Source of the DNA: Anaerolineae bacterium
GTDB taxonomy: Bacteria > Pseudomonadota > Alphaproteobacteria > DSM-16000 > Inquilinaceae
Assembly (NCBI GenBank): GCA_028285185.1
Contig: JANQQD010000006.1
Location: forward strand, 1 to 32,137
Direction: 5' to 3'
DNA: 32,137 nucleotides
Shown: in pieces, positions 17,135 through 24,506 of the stretch
Position numbering within the stretch: position 1 is the stretch's first letter
Layout: every line of letters begins with the position of its first letter
Notes under the pieces: model-generated
Told to the model about the DNA's origin: nothing
The model's input: only the letters and a program-made list of their open reading frames with translations
Database searches by the model: none
Made by a program: the position numbers and the translations under genes

Positions 17135-18034
17135 TCATCTGGGAAAGATCATCTCGATGGTCTTGGGAGCAAGATCGATCACGACCGGCATCCGTCCGAT
17201 GATTTCGCCATCGGCCTGTACCGGTTCGTTATCATTACCTTCGATAGCGATCGAAGTGCCGGGAAGGATGTCCACATCCGGCATCCGGGGAAGCCTTCCC
17301 GTCAACAGTGCCAGACCGTAACGCGCGACATTCAAGCGGCCAGCCTTACGGAACAGACAGACCTGATACCCAGGAGCCTCTAATGAAGCCTCCGGCGCCA
17401 GGACATTTGGGCCGCCGTAGTGACGCATATTGGCGACGATGACGGCCGAGGCTTCGAACGATTTCCCGTCGATCGTTACTTGGAATGTGCTCTGCGGACA
17501 TTGGACAAAGCACCGGATACCCTGCCAGACATATGCCTTTTTGCCGATCCATTTCTTGAGCTTCGGTGTCGTCCGCTCGAGGACATGAGAGTCGAAACCT
17601 ACGCCAACCATCATCAGGAAGCGGCGGCCGTTGGCAAATCCAGTGTGGATGGGGCGGGCCGGCCCCTCGATCAAGACCTGGGCAATAGCGGACGGATCGT
17701 CGGGTATGCCGATTTCAAGTGCCAGGACATTGGTTGTTCCTAAAGGAATGATCGCAAGGGGTGCCCTGCCATCCGGAAGCCCGTTGGCGACTTCATTGAC
17801 AGTCCCATCGCCTCCTGCAGCCGCCACAAGGTCGAATTCGTCGGTCGCAACGCCCGCCGCCAACTTCTGCGCTGAATTCGGATACATAGACTCTCGCACT
17901 TGGACGTCGCAGCCACGTGCTTCCAGCGCCTGAACGACAGCCTGCAATTGGGATATCGCCCGCTTACCGGCTATAGGGTTGTGGATGATGATGATTCGGC
18001 GCCGACGCGGCGCACACATAGACTCGAAGGGCAC
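17135..18034 (-). CDS. Diacylglycerol kinase-family lipid kinase (YegS/DgkB-like)
   Basis: 299 residues. The catalytic domain starts with RIIIIHNPIAGKR (about 13-25) and includes LVAAAGGDGTVNEVANGL, whose GGDGT at about 73-77 is the nucleotide-binding motif of this family, and LAIIPLGTTNVLALE with the family's G-T-x-N. The C-terminal beta domain ends with EPVQADGEIIGRMPVVI, the usual lipid-kinase closing motif. It phosphorylates diacylglycerol or a related membrane lipid with ATP at the inner face of the membrane. The start used is GTG 18034; an ATG at 18019 is an alternative. It is divergent from a flippase-like membrane protein, suggesting a shared role in membrane lipid turnover. Confidence 0.92.
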   Translation of the reverse strand: MPFESMCAPRRRRIIIIHNPIAGKRAISQLQAVVQALEARGCDVQVRESMYPNSAQKLAAGVATDEFDLVAAAGGDGTVNEVANGLPDGRAPLAIIPLGTTNVLALEIGIPDDPSAIAQVLIEGPARPIHTGFANGRRFLMMVGVGFDSHVLERTTPKLKKWIGKKAYVWQGIRCFVQCPQSTFQVTIDGKSFEASAVIVANMRHYGGPNVLAPEASLEAPGYQVCLFRKAGRLNVARYGLALLTGRLPRMPDVDILPGTSIAIEGNDNEPVQADGEIIGRMPVVIDLAPKTIEMIFPR

Positions 18035-18186
18035 GGCAGAGCTTTGATCCTGTTACTTGCCCTGTCATAAGATCGTAACATAGGGGAATAATCCACAATT
18101 CTGTTGATGCAGTCCGCATTCGGGACTTGGACCTGCGCATTGACGACACTCATGGCAATGCCGGCTATGGTTGAGGACGCCAAACC

Positions 18187-19203
18187 GTGACGCGAGCACG
18201 ACGCGCATCGTTGACTCTGTTGCTCGTTGGATTGGGGGGCGCTATCGCCATGGTTGCCTGGCATGGCGTCGACGCCGTGTTCGGCAATTTGGCCGCGGGG
18301 GGCTGGGGCTTGCTCGGCATGATCCCGCTTTATGGTCCGCCGCTGTTGGTGGCTGTTCTCGCATGGTGGGTGGTCTTCCCGCCCGACACGCGACCGCGGT
18401 TCGCCGCTATGCTCTATGCCGGATGGATTGCGCAGGCGATCAACGCCCTCCTCCCGGTGGCGCAGGTTGGCGGCGAGGTCGTCAAGGCACGCTTGATCAC
18501 TGGCGGTGGCATATCCGGACCGTTGGCGGGAGCTGCGTCTGTCGTCGACAAGACGGCACAGGCTGTAGCACAACTGTTGGCTGCCCTGGTCGGAATGGCT
18601 CTGCTGGCGACGGTTGCCGGGGGAAAAGACGAAGTACTGCTGGCGATGGCAGCGGCCACGGCGCTGCTGGCGGTCCTGATCTACGCATTCTACCGCGTGC
18701 AGAAAGTGGGATTGTTCCCGCTTCTGGCCGGCCTTGCGCAAAAACTGGCGAGCCTGGGCTCCGGGAAGCGGGCTGGGGATCCATTGTCGTCCCTGGTCGT
18801 TGGCGCCGATTCCATGCAGGAAGCAATACGCACCATGTACGGTCATCGCCGGGCAATTCTTTTGGCCTGCGTCGGAAAGCTGGCGAATCGGCTACTGCTG
18901 TCAGCCGAGATCTGGCTGGCCCTTTGGGTCATGGGCTATCCGGTGAGCGTGTCCGAAGCCCTGCTGTTGGAAACTCTGAATCAGACTGCGCGCTCGGCCG
19001 CCTTTTTCGTCCCAAGCGCCTTCGGGATCCAAGAGGGCGGGTACGTCCTGATCGGTATGCTGATCGGCCTGCCGCCATCTCTCGCCCTCGCTCTGTCACT
19101 GGCGAGACGCGGGCGGGAAATGGCCACTGGAATTCCGGCTTTGGTAGCTTGGTATTTGACTGAGATCCGCACTCTCCTCAAACGCGCAGATCACCGCCAG
19201 TGA
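18187..19203 (+). CDS. Flippase-like membrane protein (LPG synthase TM / HpnL-like, UPF0104)
   Basis: 338 residues with about eight transmembrane helices. The family's landmarks are present: WIAQAINALLPVAQVGGEVVKARLI (about 79-103, a conserved N-x-x-L-P-x-x-x-G-G-E region), SVVDKTAQAVAQLL, and AFFVPSAFGIQEGGYVLIG (about 274-292) with P-x-x-x-G-x-Q-E-G. Members include the TM part of lysylphosphatidylglycerol synthase and HpnL of hopanoid loci; they are thought to move lipids or lipid-linked molecules across the inner membrane. No synthase domain is attached. The GTG at 18187 is the only suitable start, with GAGGA about ten bases upstream. It is divergent from the lipid kinase, 152 bases apart. 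Confidence 0.85.
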   Translation: MTRARRASLTLLLVGLGGAIAMVAWHGVDAVFGNLAAGGWGLLGMIPLYGPPLLVAVLAWWVVFPPDTRPRFAAMLYAGWIAQAINALLPVAQVGGEVVKARLITGGGISGPLAGAASVVDKTAQAVAQLLAALVGMALLATVAGGKDEVLLAMAAATALLAVLIYAFYRVQKVGLFPLLAGLAQKLASLGSGKRAGDPLSSLVVGADSMQEAIRTMYGHRRAILLACVGKLANRLLLSAEIWLALWVMGYPVSVSEALLLETLNQTARSAAFFVPSAFGIQEGGYVLIGMLIGLPPSLALALSLARRGREMATGIPALVAWYLTEIRTLLKRADHRQ

Positions 19204-19763
19204 GGCCCATCATCGCCGTCCTTGATCCCATATTCTCCAAGGACGTTGGAGTTTTTGTGAGCCAATCCTTCTCGCTATATTTGGCCGTTTTTGGTGACAA
19301 GCAGTCGAATTGGTCCATTTGAAGTGGCGGCTGCTAAAGGGCGAGTTGACAGCCATTCGCCGTTGGGAAAAACGCATCCCCGCTTGAACTGCTTGCTCGG
19401 CAGTTTGTCGAGCGCATCCAGGATCGTCACCGTCACCAGGGTTGTGATCAACGGGTTCGTGACCTTGGTGGGAGTCGAGAATGCGAGGTGAGCCCACCTG
19501 ATTGGTGCCAATGCCGGCCGTGCCGACGAAAAGCTGGCCCAGCGTCAGTGCACCGAACATGGATGCTCCGTTCAAAGAGGCAAAAGCAGGGCCAAACACG
19601 GCTACGCCGACCTAACTTTGGCCGAACAGAGCGACGATGACCGCGCGTGTCGGGAGTCCTGCCCTCCCGATGATGGCGGCTGCACCCGGCGGAGCAAGGA
19701 CGTAGCGCTGACCGCCATGCAGCATGCGAATGCGGGCAGTGACATCGGAGATAGGGAGCCGAA
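19204..19763. other. Intergenic region holding a decayed permease fragment
   Basis: Apart from the permease remnant at about 19380-19560, this 560-base stretch has no recognisable gene. Its flanks (19204-19379 and 19561-19740) contain only short frames with no known features. The last 20 bases carry the AGGGAG ribosome-binding site of the cytochrome-b-like gene. Confidence 0.6.
19380..19560 (-). pseudogene. Remnant of a second ptxC/phnE permease 3' end, frameshifted
   Basis: Read leftward, two overlapping frames together resemble the last about 60 residues of the intact permease at 20714-21538. Frame one gives FVGTAGIGTNQVGSPRILDS, matching MVGAGGIGTELVGSLRILDY; after a one-base shift near 19470, frame two gives KVTNPLITTLVTVTILDALD, matching QVSALLIIILVTVTVVDALS, and then KLPSKQFKRG against NVLRKRFN. 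At DNA level the match continues through gagcccacc and the surrounding bases. No start, no N-terminal 200 residues and no ribosome-binding site remain. It is broken and not expected to be expressed. Divergence from the intact copy shows it is either old or from a different permease. Confidence 0.8.
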
Positions 19764-20672
19764 ATGAGCGCGCCACCAGCGACCCGCCCGCTACGTCATC
19801 CGCGTTCGCTCGATGCATCGCTCGTGCTGCTCGTGGCGATTGCGGTCGACGGGGTGATCGCATGGCTAGCCGCAGATGTGGGCCCGACGACCAGCATCCA
19901 TCTTGCGTTCGTCGTCCACGCCGCTTTCACGATCTATGTCGGCGAACTCTATAAGCTGCGCCGGGTTACATGGCTCGTCCTGATCGCTGCCTATCTGATG
20001 TCGCTGGCGGTCGTCTTCCAAGCCTACACCACTCCCACCGAGCCGTTCGGCGCTTGGCTTGCGGCTCTGCCCGTCATCGGCCCCGCGCTGGAGCCCCTCT
20101 CTGGCGCCATCCCGGAGAGCGTCACGCTGTTCGGCGTTGTGACCGCCTTGCTTGGCAGTGCGTTGCTGGCGAACGTTATGGCGATGCAGGCCGTCGCGTG
20201 GAGAACGCGCTCGCTGGGAGCCTGGGTGGCCTTGGTCGCCGGCGGGATCGCAATCGCCGGCATTGTTCACCTTGTCGTCTCTCGTCTGGCCATTCCGGCA
20301 GACGACGCGCTGTCCGGGGCCGGTGGGGCGATGCTCACACCCGCCACAATCGTCCCCGAGTGGTATGTGCTGCATGTGTACGCGATGCTCCGCGCGGTGC
20401 CGGGCAAGCTCGCCGGCGTTATCATCATTTTCCTGGCGATCGCGCTGCCTCTGCTCGCCGTCTGGTACCGCGCGGAGCGTATGCGCGCCGGACGGGGGCG
20501 GTGGAGATGGCGATTGGCGTGCCTCGGGCTGGCTGCGGTGTGGGGGCTGCTGACCTGGCAAGGAATGCAGATGCCGGACGACGGCGTCATTGCCGTGAGC
20601 CGCGCCCTGATATTCTGCTGGTTCGCCTTCTTTCTGGTCGTGCCGTTCGCACTCAGGCGAGCGAAGCCATGA
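19764..20672 (+). CDS. Cytochrome b-like membrane protein with PEWY motif but no haem-ligand histidines
   Basis: 302 residues with about eight hydrophobic helices, like cytochrome b of the bc1 complex. The best match is the C-terminal half: TPATIVPEWYVLHVYAMLR with PEWY at 198-201, then AVPGKLAGVIIIF, corresponding to [24 protein letters not shown] of true cytochrome b, and a last pair of helices containing LLTWQG against LTWIGG. Upstream, VTWLVLIAAYLMS, then PVIGPALEPLSG match the helix C and cd regions, though the P-W-G motif is lost. Helix D (about 118-145) has no histidine, and helix B has His46 and His52 but not the H-x13-H spacing, so the two b haems could not be held normally. No Rieske or cytochrome c1 gene is nearby. 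AGGGAG before the ATG argues for expression. Function unknown. Confidence 0.72.
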   Translation: MSAPPATRPLRHPRSLDASLVLLVAIAVDGVIAWLAADVGPTTSIHLAFVVHAAFTIYVGELYKLRRVTWLVLIAAYLMSLAVVFQAYTTPTEPFGAWLAALPVIGPALEPLSGAIPESVTLFGVVTALLGSALLANVMAMQAVAWRTRSLGAWVALVAGGIAIAGIVHLVVSRLAIPADDALSGAGGAMLTPATIVPEWYVLHVYAMLRAVPGKLAGVIIIFLAIALPLLAVWYRAERMRAGRGRWRWRLACLGLAAVWGLLTWQGMQMPDDGVIAVSRALIFCWFAFFLVVPFALRRAKP

Positions 20673-20713
20673 GCCGGTGATTGTTGGCGAGACACTTATG
20701 GCAGTGAAGGCGC

Positions 20714-21538
20714 CTAGTTGAACCGCTTGCGCAGCACGTTGCTCAGCGCATCGACGACCGTCACGGTGACCAGGATGATGATCAAGAGGGCGGAGACCTG
20801 GGGATAGTCCAGGATGCGCAGCGAGCCCACCAGTTCCGTGCCGATGCCGCCGGCGCCGACCATGCCCATGACGGTCGAGGCACGGAAGTTGTATTCCCAC
20901 CGGTACATGGTCACATCGGCGAACTGCGGGAACACCTGCGGCAGCACGCCGTGGGTGATCACCTGCAGGCGGCTGGCGCCAGCGGCCTCCGCGGCCTCGA
21001 TCGGCGCGGGGTGGGCGTGTTCGATCGCCTCGGCGAAGAACTTGCCGACCATGCCGACGGAATGCAGGCCCAGCGCCAGCACGCCGGGCAGCATGCCGAA
21101 GCCGACGGCGGCGACGAAGACGATGCCCATGATCAGCTCGGGGATCGCCCGCAAAGCGTTCAGCACCAGCCTGGCGGCCTGATAGGTCCAGGCATTCGGC
21201 GCGGTGTTGCGCGCGGCCAGGAAGGCCAGCGGGACGGAGAACAGGATTGCCAGCGCCGTGCCGGCAACCGACATCGCGAGGGTCTCGACCATCGGGTCGA
21301 CCCAGGCCCGCCAGCGGGTGAAGTCCGGCGGGATCATGTCTGTGAACAGCACGCCGATGGCCGGCAGGCCGTCCGCCAGCCTGGCGCCGTCCAGCATGCC
21401 TGTGACCCAGAGGCACATCACGATGATGGCCAGAACGGCGGCAACCTGCAGCATCAGGCGATGCCGCCCCCTGCGTTCGGCCGTCAGAACGCCATGGATC
21501 TCATCGGCATGGCGGGCGTCTGCCAGGGGGCGGTTCAT
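20714..21538 (-). CDS. ptxC: Phosphite/phosphonate ABC transporter permease (PtxC/PhnE family)
   Basis: 274 residues with about six transmembrane helices. The binding-protein-dependent transport domain includes ETLAMSVAGTALAILFSVPLAF, the coupling-helix region AIEHAHPAPIEAAEAAGASRLQ with the E-A-A-x-x-x-G motif, and the family ending MVGAGGIGTELVGSLRILDY. It forms the channel of the ABC transporter with the ATPase and binding protein encoded upstream (28 bases from ptxB stop). AGGAG lies ten bases before the ATG. The ptx name rests on linkage to an unmistakable ptxD; the permease sequence alone would be called PhnE. Confidence 0.9.
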   Translation of the reverse strand: MNRPLADARHADEIHGVLTAERRGRHRLMLQVAAVLAIIVMCLWVTGMLDGARLADGLPAIGVLFTDMIPPDFTRWRAWVDPMVETLAMSVAGTALAILFSVPLAFLAARNTAPNAWTYQAARLVLNALRAIPELIMGIVFVAAVGFGMLPGVLALGLHSVGMVGKFFAEAIEHAHPAPIEAAEAAGASRLQVITHGVLPQVFPQFADVTMYRWEYNFRASTVMGMVGAGGIGTELVGSLRILDYPQVSALLIIILVTVTVVDALSNVLRKRFN

Positions 21539-21566
21539 CGCTTGGAGCTCCTCTTAGCCTCGCGGC

Positions 21567-22448
21567 TTAGCCTTCGGGCTGAAGCTCGGAACGGATCGCG
21601 CGGATAATGTCGTAGTCCGCGTCCGTGATCGGGGCGAAGCCGTCGGCGGAGAAGGGGCCGAGCACGGCGTCGCCCACCTCGGTGCCGGGCTCAAGCTCCA
21701 GGAACGCGGCCCGGATGCCGTCCTGCAGCTCTTGCGTCAGGTCGGTGCGCATCACCCAGGGATACTGCGGAATATCGGCGGAATAGCCGATCACCACGAT
21801 CTGGTCGGCATCGACCATCTCGCGCTCGACCAGCCGCTCGAAGATCGGCCGGCTCAGGCCGCCGACCTCGGCATTGCCCAGCTCCACATTGCGGGCCACG
21901 GCGTCGTGGGCACCGGTGAAGTTTTCCTCATAGTCTTCGCCGACGGTCACGCCTTCGAGCAGCATCGTGTACTTCGGCGCGAAATGGCTCGACGTCGAGG
22001 CCTGGTCGCCGAAGGCCACATCGATGCCGGAGCCCTCGATGTCGGCGATCGACGTGATGCCGGAGTCCACATTGGCGATCAGCACCGACTGGTAGGAGGT
22101 GCTGCCGTCCTTCAGCCGGGCCGCGAACGGCTCGATCAACAGGTCACCCTCTTCCATGCGCTCCCGCGCGATGGTGTAGGACGCGGGGCCGAAATAGGCG
22201 ACGTCGATCCGGCCGAAGCGGGTCGCCTCGATCATCGAGGAATAGTCGGTGGTGACGATCAGCTCGATTTCGCGGCCGAGCGTGGCTTCCAGATGGTCGG
22301 CGAGCGGCTCGTTGTCCTGAATGACGGTCGCGGCGTTCTCGTCCGGCAACAGCGCGATGCGCAGCGTGTCCGGATCGTGGTCGCCGGCGGCCAGCGCCAC
22401 TCCGGCCCCTAGGGTCACTGTCGCAGCGGCGAGCATCGTTCGTTTCAT
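21567..22448 (-). CDS. ptxB: Phosphite-binding periplasmic protein (PtxB/PhnD family)
   Basis: 293 residues. A signal peptide covers about 1-20 (MKRTMLAAATVTLGAGVALA). The mature protein has the PtxB-type sequence LRIALLPDENA, LIVTTDYSSMIEATRFGRID, AYFGPASYTIA, GDQASTSSHFAPK and PITDADYDIIR. Tyr and Ser/Thr positions in TTDYSSM, YFGP and STSSH form the oxyanion pocket in PhnD/PtxB relatives. It captures phosphite in the periplasm, possibly also hypophosphite or methylphosphonate. The ATG at 22448 has GGAGAGAG upstream; an open frame continuing further upstream runs through the ATPase gap and is not coding. It lies 67 bases after ptxA. Confidence 0.92.
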   Translation of the reverse strand: MKRTMLAAATVTLGAGVALAAGDHDPDTLRIALLPDENAATVIQDNEPLADHLEATLGREIELIVTTDYSSMIEATRFGRIDVAYFGPASYTIARERMEEGDLLIEPFAARLKDGSTSYQSVLIANVDSGITSIADIEGSGIDVAFGDQASTSSHFAPKYTMLLEGVTVGEDYEENFTGAHDAVARNVELGNAEVGGLSRPIFERLVEREMVDADQIVVIGYSADIPQYPWVMRTDLTQELQDGIRAAFLELEPGTEVGDAVLGPFSADGFAPITDADYDIIRAIRSELQPEG

Positions 22449-22515
22449 TGGTCTCTCTCTCCGTCTGGGTTGGGTTTTTGGGGGCCTGGGTACCGGTCCG
22501 GGCAGGGAACCGGGT

Positions 22516-23349
22516 CTAGCTGCGGGCGCCGTAGATGTCCGACAGCGCCTGGTCGTCCAGCCTGTCCGGCGGGCCGTCGAACACGACACGGCCCTGCGTG
22601 AGGCCGATGATCCGGTCGGCGAATTCGCGTGCGTATTCCAGCTGGTGCAGGCTGATCACCACTGGGATCCTGTCCTCCCGGCAGATGGTCCTGAGCACGG
22701 TCAGGACACGCTCCGACGACGTTGGATCGAGCGAGGCCACAGGCTCGTCTGCCAGGATCATCTTCGGCTCTTGGGCAAGCGCGCGCGCAATGCCCACGCG
22801 CTGCTGCTGGCCGCCGGAGAGGTTGTCGCAGCGGGTCAGCGCCTGTTCGAACAGGCCGACGCGGTTCAGGCAGTCCAGCGCCAAGCGGCGCTCCGCGTCT
22901 GAGAAGCCGATCAACGTCCGCCAGAACGAATGCCGGCCCAAGCGCGACATCAGTACGTTGTGCAGGGCAGGCAGCCGGCCAATCAGCTGGTGCTGCTGAA
23001 AGATCATCGCAGTGCCGCACCGGTGCTGTCGGATCGTCGATTGCCGCACCAACTCACCCATGTCGCGCGACCGCACTGTGCCGCGGGTCGGCCTGACCAG
23101 CAGGTTCAAGCTGCGCAACAGCGTCGACTTGCCCGCGCCGGACGGGCCCAGCAGCACCGTCACCTGCCGGTCCGAAAGCTCCAGATCCGTGGGCTGCAGG
23201 GCCACCGTGCCGTTGGGATAAACCACCTCCACACCGTGCAGTCGGACGATCGGGTCGTCCGCACCTGCCGGCTCCGGGTCGAAGCCGATCTTTCGAAGCG
23301 GGAAGGCCGGAGGGGCGGGCGACCCCACCTCCACAGCGTCGAGAGCCAT
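22516..23349 (-). CDS. ptxA: Phosphite ABC transporter ATPase (PtxA/PhnC family)
   Basis: 277 residues. Walker A GPSGAGKST lies at 68-76, the Q-loop in MIFQQHQLIGRL near 118, the signature LSGGQQQRV at 177-185, Walker B MILADEP at 197-203 with the catalytic Glu, and the H-loop His in VISLHQLEYAREFADRI, a segment typical of PhnC relatives. The first 33 residues before the ABC domain (SPAPPAFPLRKIGFDPEPAG) are an extension that most PhnC proteins do not have. It energises uptake through PtxC. GGAGG lies seven bases before the ATG, and the gene opens the leftward ptxABC operon, divergent from ptxD. Confidence 0.93.
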   Translation of the reverse strand: MALDAVEVGSPAPPAFPLRKIGFDPEPAGADDPIVRLHGVEVVYPNGTVALQPTDLELSDRQVTVLLGPSGAGKSTLLRSLNLLVRPTRGTVRSRDMGELVRQSTIRQHRCGTAMIFQQHQLIGRLPALHNVLMSRLGRHSFWRTLIGFSDAERRLALDCLNRVGLFEQALTRCDNLSGGQQQRVGIARALAQEPKMILADEPVASLDPTSSERVLTVLRTICREDRIPVVISLHQLEYAREFADRIIGLTQGRVVFDGPPDRLDDQALSDIYGARS

Positions 23350-23495
23350 GACAGGACCTCCGTGATCACCCGTGACGGCGATTGGCTATTTCATTGCGTT
23401 TTCCAATTCAAGTGAAGCTTTGATGACGTATTGCAATACTATTTTGGCTCTGCTAACCAGGTGAAGAAACAACAAAAGGGGGATCGCACCACGAT
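23350..23495. promoter_or_regulatory. Divergent ptxA/ptxD promoter region
   Basis: The 146-base gap is AT-rich in its centre and must drive both ptxABC (left) and ptxDE (right). A perfect 12-bp palindrome GTATTGCAATAC lies at 23428-23439, 56 bases before the ptxD start and 78 before the ptxA start. LysR proteins bind short interrupted palindromes of T-N11-A form, so it is a reasonable PtxE site; direct proof is lacking. No close match to a Pho box (repeated CTGTCAT) was seen, and -35/-10 elements could not be placed with confidence. Confidence 0.5.
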
Positions 23496-24506
23496 ATGGC
23501 GCGCAAGATCGTCGTTCCGAACCGGATAGAAGAGGAGATACTGGCGCGGCTGCGCAAGGCGGGCAAAGTCTTCGCCAATCCCGGCGACACGCCGCTGTCG
23601 CCGGCTGCGTTGCGGGACCAGTGTCGGGACGCCGTCGCGCTAATGGCGTTCATGACAGAGACGGTCGACGCGGCGCTGCTGGATGCCTGCCCCAGTTTGC
23701 GTATCGTCGCCGGCGCCCTGAAGGGCTTCGACAATCTTGACGTGGCGGCGTGCACCGACCGCGGCGTGCTGGTGACCATCGTGCCCGATCTCTTGACCGA
23801 GCCGACGGCGGAGCTGGCGATCGGCCTGATGATCGCGCTGGCACGCAACCTCAGGGCCGGCGATGCGCATATGCGCTCAGGCGACTTCGCCGGATGGCGG
23901 CCGCATCTCTATGGCGGCACGATCCAGGGGGCGAAGGTCGGCGTGGTGGGGGCAGGGGCCGTGGGCCGCGAGATCCTGCGCCTGCTCTCCGGCTTTCGCG
24001 GGCAGCGCGTCTATCACGATCTGCGGCCGCTCGACCCGACCACGGAACGGTCGCTGACCGCGACCCGCATGCCACTGGACGAACTGATCGCCATCTCGGA
24101 CTTCATCGTGCTGGCCGTCCCGTTGACCGAAGGCACGCTGCACATGGTCGATGCTGATTTCCTCGCGCGGATGAAGCCGGGGGCGCGGCTCGTCAATCCG
24201 GCCCGCGGCAGTTTGGTGGACGAGGCGGCGGTGGCCCAGGCCTTGAAGACCGGTCATCTGTCAGGCTATGCCGCCGACACCTTCGAGATGGAGGACTGGA
24301 GCCGGCGGGACCGACCGCGCGCCGTCCACCCTGAGCTGATCGCTTCCGACAAGACGGTGCTGACGCCGCATATCGGCTCAGCCGTTGTCGAGGTGCGCCG
24401 GGCCATCGCGGCGTCGGCCGCCGACAGCATCCTCACGGTGCTGCGGGGCGGCGTGCCGGAGACGCTGATCAACCCGGACGCGCTTGAAGTCGCCGGCCGA
24501 TGCTGA
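23496..24506 (+). CDS. ptxD: NAD-dependent phosphite dehydrogenase
   Basis: 336 residues, the same length as Pseudomonas stutzeri PtxD. It oxidises phosphite to phosphate while reducing NAD+. The D-2-hydroxyacid dehydrogenase fold is present, and the PtxD-specific residues fall at identical numbers: Met53, Lys76 (GALKGFDN), Trp134 and Tyr139 (GWRPHLY), Arg237 (NPARGS), Glu266 (TFEMEDW), His292 (TPHIGSAV) and Arg301. The stretch VPDLLTEPTAELAIGL and GYAADTFEMEDWSRRDRPR are diagnostic for PtxD over glycerate or lactate dehydrogenases. The Rossmann glycines are in VGAGAVG (about 151-157), with Asp175 at the cofactor-selecting position where PtxD has Glu, pointing to NAD+. AAGGGGGAT lies upstream. 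The stop overlaps the ptxE start by seven bases (ATGCTGA). Confidence 0.95.
   Translation: MARKIVVPNRIEEEILARLRKAGKVFANPGDTPLSPAALRDQCRDAVALMAFMTETVDAALLDACPSLRIVAGALKGFDNLDVAACTDRGVLVTIVPDLLTEPTAELAIGLMIALARNLRAGDAHMRSGDFAGWRPHLYGGTIQGAKVGVVGAGAVGREILRLLSGFRGQRVYHDLRPLDPTTERSLTATRMPLDELIAISDFIVLAVPLTEGTLHMVDADFLARMKPGARLVNPARGSLVDEAAVAQALKTGHLSGYAADTFEMEDWSRRDRPRAVHPELIASDKTVLTPHIGSAVVEVRRAIAASAADSILTVLRGGVPETLINPDALEVAGRC

Noticed and set aside
23350..23495. Possible Pho box in front of ptxA or ptxD
   Set aside because: No pair of CTGTCAT-like repeats with proper spacing was seen on either strand.
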